A DNA stretch of 64,000 bases from an uncultured Alphaproteobacteria bacterium (GCA_934254925.1 CAKQMD010000002.1:58532-122531); one strand, 5' to 3'; counted from the stretch's first letter, positions 18,261-27,301 are shown. The notes: generated by a model from the sequence alone, not told the origin. Numbers and translations: made by a program.

Positions 18261-18749
18261 ATGGAAAAAATCAAGCATTATTGGCAGTTCTTGCTGCAGA
18301 AACTGAAAGCCCTGAAAGGAACTCCTTATTCAATTGCGGCGGGAGCGGCCTGCGGGGTGGCGATTTCTTTTACGCCTTTTGTCGGTTTTCATCTGGTGCT
18401 TGCGGTGATTACCGCCTGGATTATTCGCGGCAATGTTTTAGCAGCCGCCATTGGTACGGCGGCGGGAAACCCATGGACTTTTCCGTTTATTTGGCTTTCG
18501 GTGTTGTATACCGGGCGTTATTTGTCGGGGGCCGAAGCGGCACATGGCGTTCGGATTGATTTTCTGCATTTTTTCGACAAGGCTTTTCACGCATTGCTTG
18601 ATTTTGACTTTTCCTTGTTTGTTACGGATATTTGGCCGATCCTGCAGCCGATGATGATTGGTTGTATACCATATTATATTTTAGCTTGGCTTCTCACATA
18701 TTATCTGGTAAAAAAGGCGTTAGAGAAATTCGGTGGCAAAAAAAAGTAA
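18261..18749 (+). CDS. DUF2062 membrane protein
   Basis: 162 residues with three or four hydrophobic helices (PYSIAAGAACGVAISFTPFVG; HLVLAVITAWIIRGNVLAAAIG; a C-terminal pair ending YYILAWLLTYYLVKKAL). The GTAAGNPWTFPFIW segment is the hallmark of DUF2062. The family sits in the inner membrane, function unknown. GAGGAAATGAA gives the ribosome site. It begins the run DUF2062-acpS-lepB-rnc-era. Confidence 0.85.
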   Translation: MEKIKHYWQFLLQKLKALKGTPYSIAAGAACGVAISFTPFVGFHLVLAVITAWIIRGNVLAAAIGTAAGNPWTFPFIWLSVLYTGRYLSGAEAAHGVRIDFLHFFDKAFHALLDFDFSLFVTDIWPILQPMMIGCIPYYILAWLLTYYLVKKALEKFGGKKK

Positions 18750-18762
18750 CGGAAGGGTGAAA

Positions 18763-19164
18763 ATGATTGTGGGGCTGGGCAATGATTTGGCCAATATAAA
18801 GAGAATCGAGGCAACGCTTGAACGTTTCGGCGAACGTTTTGTTCGCCGTTTGCTCTCGGAGGAGGAACAGCAGGAAATTCGGCGGAGGGAGAAGATTTCT
18901 TTTCGCGAATATGCTTGTGCCGTGGCGAAGCGTTTTGCTGCCAAGGAGGCTTGCTCCAAGGCCTTGGGGACAGGAATCCGGCAAGGGACTTTTTGGCGCG
19001 ACATGCAGCTGTTGCATCAACCGGGCGGCAAACCGGAACTGAAGCTCAGCGGCGGTGCTTTGCGTCATTTGCAGCGTCTGTGTCCGGGAAAGGCGAATCT
19101 TGTGCTGACGCTGACGGATGATTATCCTTGGGCGCAAGCGGTGGTAATTATTGAAAGTTTGTAG
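18763..19164 (+). CDS. acpS: Holo-[acyl-carrier-protein] synthase
   Basis: 133 residues from the ATG at 18763, with GGAAGGG just upstream; a longer frame would overlap the DUF2062 gene. AcpS moves 4'-phosphopantetheine from CoA onto acyl carrier protein. The metal-binding Asp is in VGLGNDLANIKRIE and the second motif is RFAAKEACSKALGTG. The typical alphaproteobacterial order acpS-lepB-rnc-era is kept. Confidence 0.93.
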   Translation: MIVGLGNDLANIKRIEATLERFGERFVRRLLSEEEQQEIRRREKISFREYACAVAKRFAAKEACSKALGTGIRQGTFWRDMQLLHQPGGKPELKLSGGALRHLQRLCPGKANLVLTLTDDYPWAQAVVIIESL

Positions 19165-19234
19165 TTGAATTAATCAAAATAATGTATACTATGACAAAGG
19201 ATTTTGAAACTATTGCGATGAAAGAAGTGTACTG

Positions 19235-19963
19235 ATGGAGAAAGACGAGAGCATTTGGGATACCGTAAGGACAATTATTTATGCATTTTTGATTGCTTTT
19301 TTAATTCGTACCTTTTGGGTGGAACCATTTAAAATCCCTTCCGGATCAATGTATCCGACGCTTTATGTCGGGGATTTTCTGTTCGTTTCCAAATATACCT
19401 ACGGCTATTCCAAATATTCGATGCCGCTCAGCTTGCCGATTTTTGACGGACGCATTTGGGAAGACGCGCCGGAGCGCGGTGACGTGGTGGTTTTTAAATT
19501 TCCGCAAGACAACAAGACGGATTTCATCAAAAGGGTTATCGGTATGCCCGGGGACAAGATTAAAATGGAGGAAGGACGGCTTTATATCAACGGCGAGGTT
19601 GTGCCGCGCGAGCAAATCGAAGATTTTGTCATGCGGGACAAGTTTGGCAATGCCGAACGTTATCGGCAGTATGTTGAGACACTTCCTAACGGCAAAAAAC
19701 ATCGTATTTTGGAGATTTCTGATCATGAAGCCAATGATAATATGCAGGAAGTGGAAATTCCCAAAGATAGTTATTTTGTGATGGGCGATAACCGCGACCG
19801 TTCGGCCGACAGCCGCGTCAATGTCGGTTTTGTGCCGTCGGAAAACCTTATCGGCAAAGCCCGCTTCCTGTTTTTCTCGCATGATCCGGACGAACCGTGG
19901 TATAAACCTTGGGGTTGGCCCAAGAAAATTCGCTGGTCGCGTTTTTTTGAGACAATTTCTTAA
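19235..19963 (+). CDS. lepB: Signal peptidase I
   Basis: 242 residues. One N-terminal membrane helix (TIIYAFLIAFLIRTFWV) anchors the enzyme. The catalytic Ser is in PSGSMYPTL and the Lys in FIKRVIGMPGD; the GDNRDRSADSR box follows. It cleaves Sec and Tat signal peptides on the periplasmic face. The start has only a weak ribosome site. A possible TAGTTG-17-TATACT promoter lies at 19162-19190. Confidence 0.95.
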   Translation: MEKDESIWDTVRTIIYAFLIAFLIRTFWVEPFKIPSGSMYPTLYVGDFLFVSKYTYGYSKYSMPLSLPIFDGRIWEDAPERGDVVVFKFPQDNKTDFIKRVIGMPGDKIKMEEGRLYINGEVVPREQIEDFVMRDKFGNAERYRQYVETLPNGKKHRILEISDHEANDNMQEVEIPKDSYFVMGDNRDRSADSRVNVGFVPSENLIGKARFLFFSHDPDEPWYKPWGWPKKIRWSRFFETIS

Positions 19964-19994
19964 AAAAGGCATTTAGCCGATGCCGGAGTGACAA

Positions 19995-20657
19995 ATGGAA
20001 CATATTATCAAAAATTTGGGGTATCATTTTAAAGACCGTTCGATTTTGACGAAGGCGTTGACGCACAGCAGCCATACCACCGATGTTACCCGTAATTATG
20101 AACGCTTGGAGTTTTTGGGTGATCGGGTTTTAGGGGTGGCGATTGCCTCACTGTTGTATCGGATTTTTCCCGAGGAACCGGAAGGGAGCCTTTCCCAGCG
20201 TTTTGTCGGTTTGGTCAACAAAGATACCGTGGCCATGGTGGCGCGACAGTTGAAGCTGGATCATGTGATGATTGTGGCCAATGAGGAAATTCGCTGCAAC
20301 GAGAATGTGCTTTGTGACGTGTGTGAGGCGTTGATCGGTGCCATTTTTATCGACGGCGGTTGCGAAGAGGCGGTGAATTTTGTGAATTTGCATTGGCGGG
20401 ATCTGATTGACAAGAATATGGCTCCGCCGAAAGATCCGAAGTCTACGCTGCAGGAAATTGCCCATGTCAAGGGGTTCAACGCGCCGGTGTACAAGCTGTT
20501 GTCGCGAGAGGGAAGCGAACATGAGCCGATTTTTCATATTGCAGTTTCTTTAAACGGCGTCGAACCGGAGGTCGGGATCGGGCATAACAAGAAAATGGCC
20601 GAGTTTGATGCGGCGACCAAAATGCTGAACAAGATCGGATTTGACTATGAAGGATAA
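19995..20657 (+). CDS. rnc: Ribonuclease III
   Basis: 220 residues. The N-terminal RNase III domain has the signature ERLEFLGDRVLG with its catalytic acidic residues and a second metal site in DVCEALIGAIFID. The C-terminal double-stranded RNA-binding domain runs from DPKSTLQEIAH to about the end. It processes rRNA and structured mRNA. GGAG stands about 9 bases before the ATG. Its last 11 bases overlap era. Confidence 0.96.
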   Translation: MEHIIKNLGYHFKDRSILTKALTHSSHTTDVTRNYERLEFLGDRVLGVAIASLLYRIFPEEPEGSLSQRFVGLVNKDTVAMVARQLKLDHVMIVANEEIRCNENVLCDVCEALIGAIFIDGGCEEAVNFVNLHWRDLIDKNMAPPKDPKSTLQEIAHVKGFNAPVYKLLSREGSEHEPIFHIAVSLNGVEPEVGIGHNKKMAEFDAATKMLNKIGFDYEG

Positions 20658-21552
20658 TCAGCCGAGCAGATGCGGATTTGTTGCTTTAATCGGGGCGCCT
20701 AATGCCGGGAAATCTACCATAACCAACAACTTTGTCGGATCTAAGGTGTCCATCGTGTCGCCCAAGGTGCAAACAACGCGAACTTTGGTGCGCGGTATCG
20801 GCATTTATGAAAACACGCAGATTATTTTTGTAGACACGCCGGGAATTTTTAAGCCCAAAAGGCGTTTGGATCGCGCTATGGTGGCTTCGGCCTGGAACGG
20901 TGCCGGCGATGCCGATATTGTGGTTTTGGTGGTGGATGCCAAACGCGGTTTTGACGATGAAACCCGTTCTATTGTCGCCCGTTTGAAGAAAAATAAAATC
21001 GAAGCGCTGTTGGTACTGAACAAAGTCGATTTGATCGTGAAGGAGAAGCTCTTGGGGCTCAGTGCGGAAATCAACGCCGCGGGGAACTTTAAAGAAACGT
21101 TCATGATCTCGGCTTTGACCGGACAAAACATTGACGACTTTTATCGTTATTTGGCGGAGCATCTGCCGGAAAGCCCTTGGTATTATCCCGAAGACCAGAT
21201 CTCTGACATGCCGTTGAAACTTTTGGCGGCGGAGATTGTGCGCGAGAAGCTGTTTTTGTTTTTACATCAGGAATTGCCTTATGCCTTGACTGTCGAACCG
21301 GAGCTTTGGGAGCGGCGTCAGGACGGTTCGGTGCGTGCGGAGCTTACGATTTATGTCGAGCGGGAAAGTCAAAAGGTCATCGTTTTGGGGCGCGGCGGTG
21401 GCATGATTAAAAAAATAGGTCAGGCGGCGCGGCAGGAGATTGAAGATTTGTTGGAGGAACGCGTTCACCTTTTCTTGTTTGTCAAAGTTCGGGAAAACTG
21501 GGGAGACGACCCTGCCAGATACAGCTCCTGGGGACTTAACTTTAACGCTTAA
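20647..21552 (+). CDS. era: GTPase Era
   Basis: 301 residues from the ATG at 20647, inside the end of rnc. GTPase motifs are G1 GAPNAGKST, G2 TTRT, G3 DTPGIF, G4 LNKVD and G5 SALTG. The C-terminal KH domain contains IYVERESQKVIVLG and RGGGMIKKIGQAAR. Era binds 16S rRNA during 30S assembly. It ends the conserved block; AT-rich accessory DNA starts right after. Confidence 0.96.
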   Translation: MKDNQPSRCGFVALIGAPNAGKSTITNNFVGSKVSIVSPKVQTTRTLVRGIGIYENTQIIFVDTPGIFKPKRRLDRAMVASAWNGAGDADIVVLVVDAKRGFDDETRSIVARLKKNKIEALLVLNKVDLIVKEKLLGLSAEINAAGNFKETFMISALTGQNIDDFYRYLAEHLPESPWYYPEDQISDMPLKLLAAEIVREKLFLFLHQELPYALTVEPELWERRQDGSVRAELTIYVERESQKVIVLGRGGGMIKKIGQAARQEIEDLLEERVHLFLFVKVRENWGDDPARYSSWGLNFNA

Positions 21553-21760
21553 GAGAAGAATTGTCGTTTTATGATAATAGTTTGGACAAAATGTAAAAAA
21601 AAGCTTGCGTGATTTAAATGCAGATGTTATAAAAAATAAATTTTTATCATGTATAAACAATATATTAATGTATCTTTTTTATCGTGTGTACAAATATTTT
21701 GATTATATGTTATTAGATATAACAGACTTAAAGGTATATTGATTTCTTTAAGAGGCATGT

Positions 21761-22888
21761 ATGGGGAATAATATTCCAATTTTAACATTACCGATTAAAC
21801 CATCCTCTTATGATAAAATAGGGATGTATTTAGCTCCTCTTTTTGCTAATTTTTTATCTAAAAAAGTAAATGGACAGTTTATTACATTTTTAAATTTATT
21901 AAATTCTTATAAAGAACAAACAGAATATGTATCTCATCTTCTGAATAGATATAATGAGTTGGGAATAGCAGCTGATTGTATTTTAAGTGATGCTCAAATG
22001 AAAAATGTTTTGTTTGAGAAGATATATTCTCTAGCTCAACAATATCATATTTGTGCGGAGAAAAAAGAAATAGTGGTTTGTTCTTGTGGAAAGATAGATT
22101 GTTTAAAAGAGAGCTTGCAATCGCAAACAGGAAAAACCATTTATAAGAATAATGATGCTCCGATATGTCAATTTTGCCATGAAAGGTGTAAAATTATTGA
22201 AAAAGAAGTTCTTCTTTTTAAAGCTCCCCGATTTGATCTGAATAAATCTTTTTATTTTCCGACATTTTCAACAAAGGATTTTGTAGAGTTAAATTCTAAA
22301 TTTCAGTATAAGAAGATTTTAATTTCAAAACAACGAAATACAAATTTGCCATTTCAATATCAGGGAAAATTGTATAATCTAGATGTTGATTTTTTTTGGG
22401 CCAATTATACAGCACTTTGGCCAGATAAGCAAAAAATAATCCTTGGAAGTCAACGTAGTATATATCCGTTGTTTTTGATTAATACATTGCAGAAACTTCA
22501 TGATCCTGAATGTGAGACTTTTTCGTTGCTTTTTCCTTATATTAAAAATAAATATAATGTTAATATTATGCAAGAACTTCGGTCGTTAGAAGATCGTAAA
22601 AAACAGGCTTTATATTTGTTGTATTCCGTAAAGTTTAAAGATAAAATATCTGTTTGGGATCCTAATGCATTGAATAATATTAAAAAACTTGATGAAAAAG
22701 ATGTCGAATATATTTATCAAGTAATTCAACATACTCCTCAGATGTCAGAAGAAAAATCCTTTCGTGCAGAACTAATTGATGCAACTAATCAGCTGAATGT
22801 GCAGAAGATAATTCAGGATATGAAAAGGGCTAAAAGTAAACTTCAAGTTTCTTCGTTTTTGCAAAATACCGGCAGTTGCCGCCGATAG
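21761..22888 (+). CDS. Unknown protein resembling a degenerate class I aminoacyl-tRNA synthetase
   Basis: 375 residues. By eye the layout follows class I synthetases: an opening LTLPIKPSSYDKIGMYLAP where PxxHxGH-type sequence would sit, a helix ending in LLNRYNELGIAADCILSD, a Cys cluster (VCSCGKIDC and CQFCHERC) like a zinc knuckle, and a later LISKQRNTNLPF...VDFFWANYTALW segment. The HIGH residues are missing and no KMSKS is evident, so normal aminoacylation is doubtful. AGAGG precedes the ATG. Its last 59 bases overlap the end of the convergent S66 peptidase gene, so the C-terminus may be truncated. DNA here is far more AT-rich than era. The family call is tentative. Confidence 0.4.
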   Translation: MGNNIPILTLPIKPSSYDKIGMYLAPLFANFLSKKVNGQFITFLNLLNSYKEQTEYVSHLLNRYNELGIAADCILSDAQMKNVLFEKIYSLAQQYHICAEKKEIVVCSCGKIDCLKESLQSQTGKTIYKNNDAPICQFCHERCKIIEKEVLLFKAPRFDLNKSFYFPTFSTKDFVELNSKFQYKKILISKQRNTNLPFQYQGKLYNLDVDFFWANYTALWPDKQKIILGSQRSIYPLFLINTLQKLHDPECETFSLLFPYIKNKYNVNIMQELRSLEDRKKQALYLLYSVKFKDKISVWDPNALNNIKKLDEKDVEYIYQVIQHTPQMSEEKSFRAELIDATNQLNVQKIIQDMKRAKSKLQVSSFLQNTGSCRR

Positions 22889-23786
22889 GCAATGTTAAAA
22901 TGGGATTGGTATGGCCAAAGTCAAGTCCGTAGATGATTGGCAATTTTCCTAATTTAGGATTGTTATCAATGAATTTTTTTATTTTTTCTGCATTTATGCA
23001 AGACGATTTTTTAAAACGCCCGATTATAATTGCCTGTACGTCATTGAAAAAGGGCATTTGGGTTAATTGGGTCAGTTGTCGCTCAAAGAAGAAGTCCGGT
23101 CCGTTTCCTCCGTCCATTGTCCGTATATGGTCATCTTCTTCCAGCAATAAAACAATTTTTTCGGCTTGGGGGAAATATTGTGTTCCGCATAACAATGCAA
23201 AAGAGGACAGATTTCCACCGATTAATGTTCCGGCAAAGTCCTTGAGATTAAAATGCGACATATTTTCTTTTGGATAGTTTGTCAGCCATCTGTCATCACT
23301 CCAAGACTTGCTATATGGGACTTTTAGGTATTTGTTGTGCAATAACTTCAAAAGACAATCGCAGGAGAAATCATTTGTATTGTCTGGGAATGTTGCAAAT
23401 TGGGTAAAAACAGGTCCCAAAAAAGTTACTTGTCCTGTTTTGGCATAAATTGCATTGCACATGACCGTAATATCGGACATACCACAAAAGTGTTTGGGGT
23501 TATTCCTAATTAAATTCCAATCAATATAATCGAGTAATTGATTGCAGTTGAAGCCTCCGGAATAAGCCATAATGATGTCTGTTTGCGAATTTTTGTATGC
23601 AGCATGTAGGTCAGAGATTCTGCTTTCAATAGACGTCGCTAGCCCATTTGTTGGTGCTTGGGCGAAAAATTCGGAGAAAATGATAGGATTGAAATGTTTT
23701 TGTAGTTCAGAAACCGCTTTGTCTTTGATTTCTTTTTTCAAGAAATATGCTGATTTAGATGGTGAAATAAGGTATAGCCCACTCAT
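22830..23786 (-). CDS. S66 family peptidase (LD-carboxypeptidase / MccF-like)
   Basis: 318 residues. The nucleophile Ser is in FCGMSDITVM, the GTLIGGNLSSFALLCGT segment is typical of S66, an acidic LLLEEDDH stretch holds the Glu, and the His is in GLDFGHTNPILTLPIGG. S66 members cut L,D-bonds in murein or amide bonds in microcin C-type peptide-nucleotides (MccF); which one applies is open. Its ATG overlaps the stop of the nucleotidyltransferase gene by four bases, so the two are translationally coupled. No signal peptide, hence cytoplasmic. AT-rich and likely acquired; a frameshifted paralogue is at 6448-7280. Confidence 0.85.
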   Translation of the reverse strand: MSGLYLISPSKSAYFLKKEIKDKAVSELQKHFNPIIFSEFFAQAPTNGLATSIESRISDLHAAYKNSQTDIIMAYSGGFNCNQLLDYIDWNLIRNNPKHFCGMSDITVMCNAIYAKTGQVTFLGPVFTQFATFPDNTNDFSCDCLLKLLHNKYLKVPYSKSWSDDRWLTNYPKENMSHFNLKDFAGTLIGGNLSSFALLCGTQYFPQAEKIVLLLEEDDHIRTMDGGNGPDFFFERQLTQLTQMPFFNDVQAIIIGRFKKSSCINAEKIKKFIDNNPKLGKLPIIYGLDFGHTNPILTLPIGGNCRYFAKTKKLEVYF

Positions 23787-24592
23787 TTTTCCTCCATTTC
23801 TTTCAGGATTGCTTCGTATAAAGGTTTGACTTCAGAAAAATTAAAATCTAAATTCCCCCAATAGTATATCTTAGGGGTATTGATTGATAATAAAATTCCG
23901 GCTTCTTTAATTCGTGAAAAAGCTTTCTGGTATCTTCCTATTGTACCATATTCTGTCCCGATTACACCTTCTAATAATAAATGAGCTTGAAATAGTTGCC
24001 TTTTTATCCTCATTTTGAAATTGTAAATATTTGTAGGGACATTACAGAAGTCTTGCCCATCAATTAAAACATTTCTTACATACATTACTATTCCTTCACG
24101 TATTGTCATATCAGTATGTAAAAAAGATTTGCTTAATATTGAATCATCAATTTTTTTTACTCCTTTTAGATTATCTTCTCCAAATATCATAAATGAGATT
24201 TTACAAATAGAGGTGTTCAAATTCTGTTTAAGCTCATCAATATTGAAAACATCATAATATGCAAAGAAACTTCCTTTAACTATAATATTAAAATCTATGT
24301 CTCTTATTTTTGAATTGGGATTATATCCATAGCTTCCTCCTACAGAAATGTGCAATATTTCTAAATTTGGATATTTATTATAAATATGTGAATAAATGTA
24401 GGGAAGGTTTCTTTTTAAATTATTTATACGTGTCTCAATGAGCTTTAATTGTTTATTTGATAATAGTTGCAAAAATATATTTCTATGAATTTGTTGTTGA
24501 AATGAAATTTTGTTAGTTTTTTCTGATAAAAGTACAATTGGTGCTTTTATTGTTTGGTATGATCCTATTTCAAAATCTTTTCTAATCATCAT
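23783..24592 (-). CDS. Nucleotidyltransferase-fold protein
   Basis: 269 residues. The motif HISVGGSYGYNPNSKIRDID matches the GS-x(n)-DxD signature of the DNA polymerase beta-like nucleotidyltransferase fold, near residues 105-125. Flanking sequence is Lys/Ile/Asn-rich. Families with this fold modify antibiotics, tRNA or proteins; the substrate is unknown. It is coupled to the S66 peptidase downstream by an ATGA overlap. No clear ribosome site; a second ATG follows at once. Low GC marks it as accessory DNA. Confidence 0.6.
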   Translation of the reverse strand: MMIRKDFEIGSYQTIKAPIVLLSEKTNKISFQQQIHRNIFLQLLSNKQLKLIETRINNLKRNLPYIYSHIYNKYPNLEILHISVGGSYGYNPNSKIRDIDFNIIVKGSFFAYYDVFNIDELKQNLNTSICKISFMIFGEDNLKGVKKIDDSILSKSFLHTDMTIREGIVMYVRNVLIDGQDFCNVPTNIYNFKMRIKRQLFQAHLLLEGVIGTEYGTIGRYQKAFSRIKEAGILLSINTPKIYYWGNLDFNFSEVKPLYEAILKEMEEK

Positions 24593-24755
24593 AATTATAT
24601 GATAAAAATAAAAAGAATTTTGTCAATTAACATTTTCTTTTTATGCTTTCAAGGAGAATATCTATTGAATATTAGGCGTATATATTTTTATTAATTTTAT
24701 GCTCTGCTTATGAAAGATTTTCTTTTATAAGCAGATTTTTTTGTAAATTGTCCTT

Positions 24756-25220
24756 TTATCTTTTAACTTTGAGGTTCATTCTTTGTTCAAAGGGAGTAAA
24801 GCCGTATTTTTCGTAAAATTTATATGCCGCGGCATTTTTGTTGAACACGCCAAGTCTTATTTCGTCAATCTCTTTTTTAACGCAAATGTCGTACAGGGCA
24901 TTCATGAGTTTTTGGCCGACGCCTTGGGATCTTGAGTTTTTTTGAACTCCAAAATTGGCAATATGAGCAACATTTGCTCCTATTAAATAAGGCGCATATT
25001 TGATTTCGGCCAGCAGATATCCGCAAATGTTGCGGTTGTCTTCTGCGACCAAGGCGATCATCTTGTCGTTTTCAAGCGAATTAATAAAGCCTATTTGTTC
25101 AAAGGCATCATCTTGTTTTGTAAAATATCCATTGAGAATATCTATATGGTGTTGCCTGACTTCACGGCATAACTCCAAAACCTGAGGTAAGTCTTCTTGG
25201 GAAAAATTTCTGATTTTCAT
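24756..25220 (-). CDS. GNAT family N-acetyltransferase
   Basis: 154 residues, one GNAT domain. The acetyl-CoA-binding motif is visible in FGVQKNSRSQGVGQKLMNALYD, followed by NAAAYKFYEKYGF. The start MKIRNFSQEDLPQVLELC is typical. It would acetylate an amine on a small molecule or protein; the target is unknown. Its ATG overlaps the stop of the upstream kinase gene (ATGA), so they are expressed together. Confidence 0.88.
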   Translation of the reverse strand: MKIRNFSQEDLPQVLELCREVRQHHIDILNGYFTKQDDAFEQIGFINSLENDKMIALVAEDNRNICGYLLAEIKYAPYLIGANVAHIANFGVQKNSRSQGVGQKLMNALYDICVKKEIDEIRLGVFNKNAAAYKFYEKYGFTPFEQRMNLKVKR

Positions 25221-25729
25221 TTGCTTTTGACCTGTAAAAAAGTGAGTATTTGTTGTGTTGTTTGCAGAGGTGTTTGTATGCTGTTGTCTATGATTAAGTC
25301 AGCGAATTTTGAGTTGTGGTGTCCCTGTTGATACATTTGTTTTATTCTGTTTTTTTCTTGGTCATTTAAAATGCGTTTTCCTCTGTTCTGCAGGCAGATT
25401 TCCAACTGAGGAGCCAAGTTAATGTTAATGAATTTTGTCGTTTCGTCCTCCCATTGTTTCCATTCCGTATAGGTTTTTTCTGTTAAGGGATAGGCGAAAA
25501 TGATGTTTTCATATTGTTGTTTTTGTTTTTCTTGTTCAATTATGTATTTTAGACGTTTAAGCCGTTCTTGCCATCCTTCTTGCATGTTCAATCCCTTGGC
25601 TTTTTGTTCGTCATCCGACAATAGATTATCAACTTCAATGAATAATGAAGATCGGAGTTGATCTGCTAATATCTTTGAAACAGTCGTTTTGCCGGCGTTG
25701 ATCGGACCGTTGATATTTATTATTTTCAT
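25217..25729 (-). CDS. P-loop kinase-like protein
   Basis: 170 residues with a Walker A at the N-terminus (INGPINAGKTTVSK) and a following EVDNLLSDDE segment, in the style of small-molecule kinases such as shikimate kinase or chloramphenicol phosphotransferase. The substrate is not known. AGAGG about 9 bases upstream supports the ATG. It is the first gene of a two-gene unit with the GNAT acetyltransferase. Confidence 0.7.
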   Translation of the reverse strand: MKIININGPINAGKTTVSKILADQLRSSLFIEVDNLLSDDEQKAKGLNMQEGWQERLKRLKYIIEQEKQKQQYENIIFAYPLTEKTYTEWKQWEDETTKFININLAPQLEICLQNRGKRILNDQEKNRIKQMYQQGHHNSKFADLIIDNSIQTPLQTTQQILTFLQVKSK

Positions 25730-25850
25730 TTTTCACCTCTAAGTAATTAGATCTTAGAAAAAGAAAAAAATCAATGGCTTTTTTTTAGCAGGCATGATAA
25801 ACGACTTTTTAGAAGGTCAGTTTTTAGAAAAGCGGGAGCGGGGAGAGAAT

Positions 25851-26426
25851 ATGCCGGATTTGATCAATGAGCGGTGCGGTTGGGCCGGAACGGACGAACT
25901 ATACGTGAAATATCATGACGAAGAATGGGGAAAGCATATCAGTGACGACAAAAGCTTGTTTGAATTTCTGGTGCTTGAAAGCGCTCAGGCGGGGTTGTCT
26001 TGGATAACGATCCTCAGAAAACGCGAGGGTTATCGCGAGGCCTTTTGCCGCTTTGAGGTTGAAAAAGTGGCGCAGATGACGGCAGAGGATGTTGAGCGCC
26101 TGATGCATTTTGACGGTATTGTTAAAAATCGCCTGAAGATCGAAAGCACTATTGTAAACGCCAAATGTTTTATGAAAATTCAAAAAGAATATGGTTGTTT
26201 TTATGACTATGTCTTGTCCTTTTTTCCCAACGGGTGTCCGATTGTTCATCACTTCAAATGCTTATCGCAGGTTCCGGCGACGTCTCGGGAGTCAGATGCC
26301 ATGAGCAAGGATATGAAAAAACGCGGTTTTAAATTCTTTGGCTCGACGATTTGTTATGCTTTTTTGCAGGCTACCGGTTTTATTGACGATCATTTGGATG
26401 GATGTCGTTGTAAGACTAAGTCTTGA
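25851..26426 (+). CDS. tag: DNA-3-methyladenine glycosylase I
   Basis: 191 residues from the ATG at 25851, which has GGGGAGAG just upstream; a frame-open ATG at 25794 lacks a ribosome site. It removes 3-methyladenine from alkylated DNA. Family marks: CGWAG near the start (zinc-binding Cys), YHDEEWG, LESAQAGLSWITIL, and the C-terminal GSTICYAFLQATGFIDDH with DGCRC (zinc ligands). GC content is back to the chromosomal level. Confidence 0.95.
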   Translation: MPDLINERCGWAGTDELYVKYHDEEWGKHISDDKSLFEFLVLESAQAGLSWITILRKREGYREAFCRFEVEKVAQMTAEDVERLMHFDGIVKNRLKIESTIVNAKCFMKIQKEYGCFYDYVLSFFPNGCPIVHHFKCLSQVPATSRESDAMSKDMKKRGFKFFGSTICYAFLQATGFIDDHLDGCRCKTKS

Positions 26427-26503
26427 TCGTGGCGATAATTTCTTTCAAAGTTGCAAAAGTTGTGATATGATAATTTTATATTTGTCAAGTCAGGGTTTTT
26501 GTG

Positions 26504-27301
26504 ATGAATTTTGAAAAGTTAAACGAAACCAATTGTCGCTTTAGCGATATTCAAAATAACGACAAGATTTTGATCGGCGGTTCATTTTTGGGCAAGCTTG
26601 ATTTGGCCGTTACGGCTGATCTTGATAAATTTGAACGTTTTTTTCAAACGGTCGAAAAAAATGCGCTGAGCTTTGAAAACAACGAAGGCATGAAAGCATG
26701 GCTGCATCAAGTTGCTCCGAGTTTTGATATGAAGACATTTGCTCATATGTATGCTTTTGATAATATTTTGCGGAAAATGTATCCTGATTTGTCTTCCAAT
26801 ATTTCAAAACGACACGGTTTTTATGATACGGAGGGAAGCAAAACTTTATCTCAGTCTTTTGAAGCGGGCGTTTGCCAATGTGCCGAAATAGCTGTTTTGG
26901 CTCAGGCGTATTTTCAGAAACATGGTTTTGATACAAAATATTTTGGCGGTGAGCTCCTGCGTTTGCCCAGTGAGGAATTTGGTGAAGCTCATAGCTTTAT
27001 TTCCTTAAAAACCAAAGAGGGAGAGGATTTTTTTTATGATCCGGCTAATCCTACGGCCTATTCCGGTGTATATTTGCCCAGAATATCTTCCATAGAGGCA
27101 ACCCCGGCTCAGAAGAAGCAGTTTGAAAACAAAATCCATACTCAGAGCGAAAGAAGAAATTGCGCATTTTTAGAAGCCAAAGACATCATAACAAAATCCA
27201 GTTGGTATTATGGTTGCGGTGACGGTGCGAATATCTTTCCCTCCTTTATCATTTCTAGAAATCAAAGCCCGTCTCCGCAAGCACGAGAGCGCGACAGTTA
27301 G
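26504..27301 (+). CDS. Transglutaminase-like/papain-fold protein, unknown role
   Basis: 265 residues; a GTG lies one codon before the ATG. The central region has a Cys-His-Asp arrangement: FEAGVCQCAEIAVLAQAYF, GEAHSFISL and DFFYDPANP, spaced as in transglutaminase-like thiol enzymes. No signal peptide. It could be a cysteine protease, amidase or transferase; a host-directed effector is possible but nothing else supports that. The ribosome site is weak. It stands alone between tag and a lipoprotein gene. Confidence 0.55.
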   Translation: MNFEKLNETNCRFSDIQNNDKILIGGSFLGKLDLAVTADLDKFERFFQTVEKNALSFENNEGMKAWLHQVAPSFDMKTFAHMYAFDNILRKMYPDLSSNISKRHGFYDTEGSKTLSQSFEAGVCQCAEIAVLAQAYFQKHGFDTKYFGGELLRLPSEEFGEAHSFISLKTKEGEDFFYDPANPTAYSGVYLPRISSIEATPAQKKQFENKIHTQSERRNCAFLEAKDIITKSSWYYGCGDGANIFPSFIISRNQSPSPQARERDS

